DNA of 18,833 nt from Rhodospirillaceae bacterium CCH5-H10 (GTDB lineage Bacteria; Pseudomonadota; Alphaproteobacteria; Reyranellales; Reyranellaceae), in the NCBI GenBank assembly GCA_001557035.1, contig LSKJ01000658.1:1-18833 (forward strand), given 5' to 3'. The position numbers and the translations under genes were made by a program. The notes beneath the pieces were generated by a model. It ran no database searches. It saw nothing but the letters and a program-made list of their open reading frames with translations, and had not been told where the DNA came from. Positions 16,357 through 18,833 of the stretch are shown piece after piece. How positions within the stretch are numbered: the stretch's first letter is position 1; each line of letters begins with the position of its first letter.

Positions 16357-16384
16357 AATATAGCGGTCGACCCCGATGGGGCAA
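16357..16384 (-). promoter_or_regulatory. Candidate sigma70-type promoter for argG
   Basis: On the minus strand TTGCCC (16384-16379) and TATATT (16362-16357) are separated by 16 bases, a good match to housekeeping -35 and -10 elements. Transcription would start near 16350, giving a leader of about 17 or 32 bases depending on which argG ATG is used. The interval is divergent from the methyltransferase gene. Confidence 0.5.
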
Positions 16385-16428
16385 GCGCGCCGCAAAGCCG
16401 CTACAATCGGGGTGAGGAGTACGATTCC

Positions 16429-17457
16429 ATGGTTTCCCCCCTCGATCGCCTGTCCTACGCCGCCCAGCAGACGGCCCGGGTCGCCTGGTATGCCGGCCAC
16501 TACGCGGCCGGCCGGCGGCTGCTGAAGCCCATGCCCAAGCCCGACTTTGCCGTCGGGCCGACGCCCGGCCGGGCGGAACTGACCGCAGACATGCGGGCAC
16601 TGTTCCAGCGCGAATGGCGGGACGTGGCCGCCGGCCTTTATCCGGCGCCACGCCTTCTGGGACCGGAACCGGCGGAATTCCTGCGTCGCAGCCTGCTCTA
16701 TTTCCGCGATTTGCCGCAGGTCGACGCACGCCGGCACGGCACGCTCGACGACGAACTGCCGCCCGGCACCCAGGCCGACGGCCTGCCCGACTACTACCGG
16801 CAGAATTTCCACTTCCAGAGCGACGGTTGGCTCTCCGACCATTCGGCCGCCCTGTACGACACGCAGGTCGAGGTCCTGTTCACCGGCGCCGCCGACGTCA
16901 TGCGCCGCCGCGCGCTGGCGCCGATCGCGACCTGGCTTGCCGGCCGCAACCAGCGCGACGTCCGCGGCCTCGACGTCGGCTGCGGCACCGGCCGCCTGCT
17001 CGCCGCCCTGCACGGCGCGTGGCCCGGCATGAGGCTCACTGGCATCGATCTCAGCAAACCCTATCTCGAGGAGGCGCGCCGCCTGATCGGCCGCACGGCG
17101 CGTGTGAAACTCGAAGAAGCCGCCGCCGAATCGCTGCCGTTCGACGAGGCGAGCCTCGATCTCGTCGTCTCGTCGTTCCTGCTGCACGAGCTGCCGAAGG
17201 AGATCCGCGCCAGCGTCATCGCCGAGATGGCCCGCGTCGTGAAGCCCGAGGGCCTGGTCGTGATCGTCGACTCGCTGCAGAAGGGCGATCGCCCCGACTG
17301 GGACGGTCTGCTCGACCTCTTCCCCCACTATTTCCACGAGCCGTATTACGCGGAGTACACGACCGGCAGCCTCGACGATTGGTTCGGCGCGGCCGGGCTT
17401 CGTCCGGTATCGAGCGAGAACGCCTTCCTGTCGAAGATCGCCGCCTTTACGCGCTGA
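16429..17457 (+). CDS. Class I SAM-dependent methyltransferase, substrate unknown
   Basis: 342 aa. The C-terminal part is a Rossmann methyltransferase: motif I LDVGCGTG (residues 181-188), the acidic residue ending the second strand in [14 protein letters not shown], and a motif IV-V region around [14 protein letters not shown] followed by [16 protein letters not shown]. About 160 residues precede this domain, including a region with [20 protein letters not shown] that looks conserved and may shape the substrate site. No membrane segment or signal peptide. The ATG at 16429 has GAGGAG 9 bases upstream. It is a monocistronic gene divergent from argG and convergent with vapC. The fold resembles methyltransferases acting on quinones, lipids or small molecules, but the substrate cannot be named. 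Confidence 0.85.
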   Translation: MVSPLDRLSYAAQQTARVAWYAGHYAAGRRLLKPMPKPDFAVGPTPGRAELTADMRALFQREWRDVAAGLYPAPRLLGPEPAEFLRRSLLYFRDLPQVDARRHGTLDDELPPGTQADGLPDYYRQNFHFQSDGWLSDHSAALYDTQVEVLFTGAADVMRRRALAPIATWLAGRNQRDVRGLDVGCGTGRLLAALHGAWPGMRLTGIDLSKPYLEEARRLIGRTARVKLEEAAAESLPFDEASLDLVVSSFLLHELPKEIRASVIAEMARVVKPEGLVVIVDSLQKGDRPDWDGLLDLFPHYFHEPYYAEYTTGSLDDWFGAAGLRPVSSENAFLSKIAAFTR

Positions 17458-17466
17458 GAGCTTCAA

Positions 17467-17494
17467 TGGAGCACGCCGCTCCAGTGGCGCTCCA
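17467..17494 (+). terminator. Possible hairpin between the methyltransferase and vapC genes
   Basis: TGGAGC (17467-17472) can pair with GCTCCA at 17478-17483 (5-base loop) or with a second GCTCCA at 17489-17494. It lies in the 53-bp gap between two convergent genes, where a terminator would be expected, but there is no T-run on either strand. It could be a weak bidirectional terminator or a chance repeat. Confidence 0.3.
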
Positions 17495-17510
17495 ATGCCG
17501 GCTTTGCACG

Positions 17511-17903
17511 TCAGGGCTCTATCACCACGGGCTTCGCCTGCAACTTGGTCGCGCGACGACGCAAGGTCCGGTCGAACGTGACGAAACAATCGGCATGAAC
17601 GCTCGACGCGAGGTGAACGGAGTCGGCGAGATCCATGCCGTGGCGGAACCAGTCGACAGCCCGTGCAACGGCCGCCGCATCCTCGACCTCTACATTCGCC
17701 GTGTCCAAAATCGTCTCTATCGCCAACGCGATCGAGGCTCTGGATGCCTCATAGACGCCGCGCATCACCCACTCGAACTCGACGAGGACACTCTTCGGAA
17801 CGAAGACCGTATCGGCCGCCAACGCCCGTCGTGCGGCGCCGACCTGCTCTGCGTCGTCCTGGGCGAAAAGCCGGACGATGAGGTTAGTATCGACCGCGCG
17901 CAT
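17511..17903 (-). CDS. vapC: VapC-type PIN-domain ribonuclease toxin
   Basis: 130 aa, the size of VapC toxins. The PIN-domain acidic residues are all present: D5 in AVDTNLIVRL, E42 or E44 in SVLVEFEWV, D91/D94 in HGMDLADSVHLA, and D111 in FVTFDRTL. VapC enzymes cleave tRNA or rRNA when not bound by their antitoxin. The ATG at 17903 lies inside the 3' end of the antitoxin gene, with a 20-base overlap that couples their translation. Its reading frame is complete, so the toxin is probably functional. RNA target unknown. The gene name describes the family; orthology to any one studied VapC is not claimed. Confidence 0.9.
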   Translation of the reverse strand: MRAVDTNLIVRLFAQDDAEQVGAARRALAADTVFVPKSVLVEFEWVMRGVYEASRASIALAIETILDTANVEVEDAAAVARAVDWFRHGMDLADSVHLASSVHADCFVTFDRTLRRRATKLQAKPVVIEP

Positions 17904-18147
17904 GCCCGCGCCGGGCTTCCTTTACGATCGCGGCGTTCATTTCCTCGATCGTGCGGGACGGGCCCTTGTATTCGATGATGCCAGCCCAGTGGTCGATCGT
18001 GAGCTTCTTCTTCTCCGCGACCGGCCTGAGCAGGACCCCGTCGGGCCGATCCTCGACGATCAGCCGCGTGCCGTCTTTCCAGGCGTGCTTGTCGCGAATC
18101 GCCTTGGGCAGGACGACTTGTCCCTTTGTCGAAACCCTGGTTTCCAT
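17884..18147 (-). CDS. vapB: VapB-type antitoxin with AbrB-fold DNA-binding domain
   Basis: 87 aa. The N-terminal half is a SpoVT/AbrB-type swapped-hairpin DNA-binding domain (RVSTKGQVVLPKAIRDKHAWKDGTRLIVE, residues about 4-32). The C-terminal half (DHWAGIIEYKGPSRTIEEMNAAI) would wrap and inhibit the toxin. It precedes and overlaps vapC, the standard antitoxin-first order. As in other such pairs, the antitoxin or the complex is expected to repress its own promoter; a perfect palindrome lies 8 bp upstream of the start. The only Shine-Dalgarno-like bases, GAGG, abut the ATG directly, and the promoter geometry suggests a leaderless message. Confidence 0.9.
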   Translation of the reverse strand: METRVSTKGQVVLPKAIRDKHAWKDGTRLIVEDRPDGVLLRPVAEKKKLTIDHWAGIIEYKGPSRTIEEMNAAIVKEARRGHARGRY

Positions 18148-18153
18148 CCTCGT

Positions 18154-18182
18154 ATCTTACCGGTAAGACCGGAAAGGGTCAA
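18154..18182 (-). promoter_or_regulatory. vapBC promoter, predicted leaderless
   Basis: On the minus strand TTGACC (18182-18177) and TAAGAT (18159-18154) are separated by exactly 17 bases, so the -35 matches 5 of 6 consensus bases and the -10 matches 4 of 6. Only six bases separate the -10 from the vapB ATG, so transcription should begin at or next to the start codon. The -35 overlaps the rlmN stop codon (18179-18181). Confidence 0.6.
18155..18168. promoter_or_regulatory. Perfect 14-bp palindrome, candidate vapBC operator
   Basis: TCTTACCGGTAAGA equals its own reverse complement over all 14 bases. It covers most of the -10 element and part of the spacer of the vapBC promoter, the place where a VapB-VapC repressor complex would block RNA polymerase. 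Binding by this antitoxin is inferred from position. Confidence 0.6.
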
Positions 18183-18833
18183 AGGCGTACGCGCTCGCCT
18201 TTTTGTCGTGCGCTGGCGCTCTTGAGCTGGCCGCAGGCGGCGGAGATGTCGCGGCCGCGCGGCGTGCGAACGGGGGCGCTGAGGCCGCCATCGTTCACGA
18301 TCTCGGCGAAGCGATGGATGCGGTTGTTCGAGCTGCACTCGTAGGGCGCGCCCGGCCAGGGGTTGAACGGGATCAGATTCACCTTGGCGTGGATCGGCTT
18401 CAGGAGGCGCACCAGTTCGCGCGCATCGGCGTCGCTGTCGTTGACGCCCTTCAGCATCGCGTATTCGAAGGTGATGCGGCGGCTGTTGCGCGCGCCGGGA
18501 TAGTCGGCGCAGGCCTTCAGCAGCTCGGCGATCGGCCACTTCCTGTTGATCGGCACCAGCGTGTCGCGCACCTCGTCGCTGACGGCATGCAGCGACACCG
18601 CGAGGTTGACGTCGAGCGCCTCGCCCACTTTCGGGATCATCGGCACGACGCCGGAGGTCGAGAGCGTGATGCGGCGTCGGCTGAGCGCAATGCCCTGGTC
18701 GTCCATCACGATCTTGAGCGCCGTGACGACATTGTCGAAATTGTAGAGCGGCTCGCCCATGCCCATCATGACGATGTTAGACAGCATGCGCTGGGCATCG
18801 GCGGTCGGAGTCGGCCACTCGCCGTAGCTGTCG
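18179..18833 (-). CDS. rlmN: RlmN, dual-specificity 23S rRNA/tRNA adenine-C2 methyltransferase (5'-truncated by window edge)
   Basis: The last 217 codons are present and the reading frame continues past the window edge. RlmN is a radical-SAM enzyme that methylates C2 of A2503 in 23S rRNA and A37 in some tRNAs. Visible family blocks are [82 protein letters not shown], and near the C-terminus [11 protein letters not shown], whose cysteine is the second catalytic cysteine (methylated in the E. coli cycle). The radical-SAM CxxxCxxC lies upstream, outside the window. An internal ATG at 18787 is not the start because the homology runs on beyond it. Transcription runs leftward into vapBC. Confidence 0.96.
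   Translation of the reverse strand, partial: DSYGEWPTPTADAQRMLSNIVMMGMGEPLYNFDNVVTALKIVMDDQGIALSRRRITLSTSGVVPMIPKVGEALDVNLAVSLHAVSDEVRDTLVPINRKWPIAELLKACADYPGARNSRRITFEYAMLKGVNDSDADARELVRLLKPIHAKVNLIPFNPWPGAPYECSSNNRIHRFAEIVNDGGLSAPVRTPRGRDISAACGQLKSASARQKGERVRL

Overview
This is a GC-rich chromosomal segment with tightly packed, often overlapping genes. Gene content and order (pstS, a complete phnG-N C-P lyase set, phnCDE with tandem permease genes, a DUF1045 phosphoesterase in place of phnP, phoR, short-form argG, a vapBC pair, rlmN) point to an alphaproteobacterium, probably a soil or freshwater Rhodospirillales or Hyphomicrobiales relative. That placement is inferred from content and base composition, not from a marker gene. 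No tRNA, rRNA, CRISPR array, prophage or insertion sequence is visible.

Layout. (1) 13-1056, minus: pstS, the periplasmic phosphate-binding protein. The rest of a pst operon would lie to the left, outside the window. (2) 1317-7540, plus: phnG-H-I-J-K-L-M-N, the complete carbon-phosphorus lyase core, its accessory ATPases, the PhnM hydrolase and the PhnN kinase, in an operon with 4-base overlaps or gaps of a few bases. (3) 11760-7488, minus: phnC-D-E-E and a DUF1045 2H-phosphoesterase, i.e. phosphonate import plus a probable substitute for PhnP. The two phn operons converge, and phnN and the DUF1045 gene overlap tail to tail by 53 bp. (4) 11919-12873: three small proteins of unknown function, two of them membrane proteins that also overlap tail to tail. 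(5) 16318-12957, minus: argG, a rhomboid protease and a PhoR-type histidine kinase, closely spaced. (6) 16429-17457, plus: a SAM-dependent methyltransferase. (7) 18147-17511, minus: a vapBC toxin-antitoxin pair with its own promoter and palindromic operator. (8) 18833-18179, minus: the 3' part of rlmN.

How the genes work together: regions 1-3 and phoR form a phosphate-starvation block. PhoR would sense low phosphate and, with a PhoB not in this window, activate pstS and the phn operons. PhnCDE imports phosphonates; PhnGHIJ (with PhnK/PhnL), PhnM, the DUF1045 enzyme and PhnN turn them into PRPP and a hydrocarbon. Pho-box-like direct repeats with an 11-bp period lie upstream of pstS (good) and phnC (good), and a weak one lies upstream of phnG. 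No phnF regulator, phnO acetyltransferase or phnP is present between the phn genes.

The most notable points are the 53-bp convergent overlap joining the two phn operons, the placement of the phn block between phoR and pstS, the DUF1045-for-PhnP replacement, and a vapBC promoter whose geometry predicts a leaderless transcript overlapping a perfect 14-bp palindrome. I did not find a clearly new kind of system; most of the window is a recognisable phosphonate catabolism locus with some unusual wiring.
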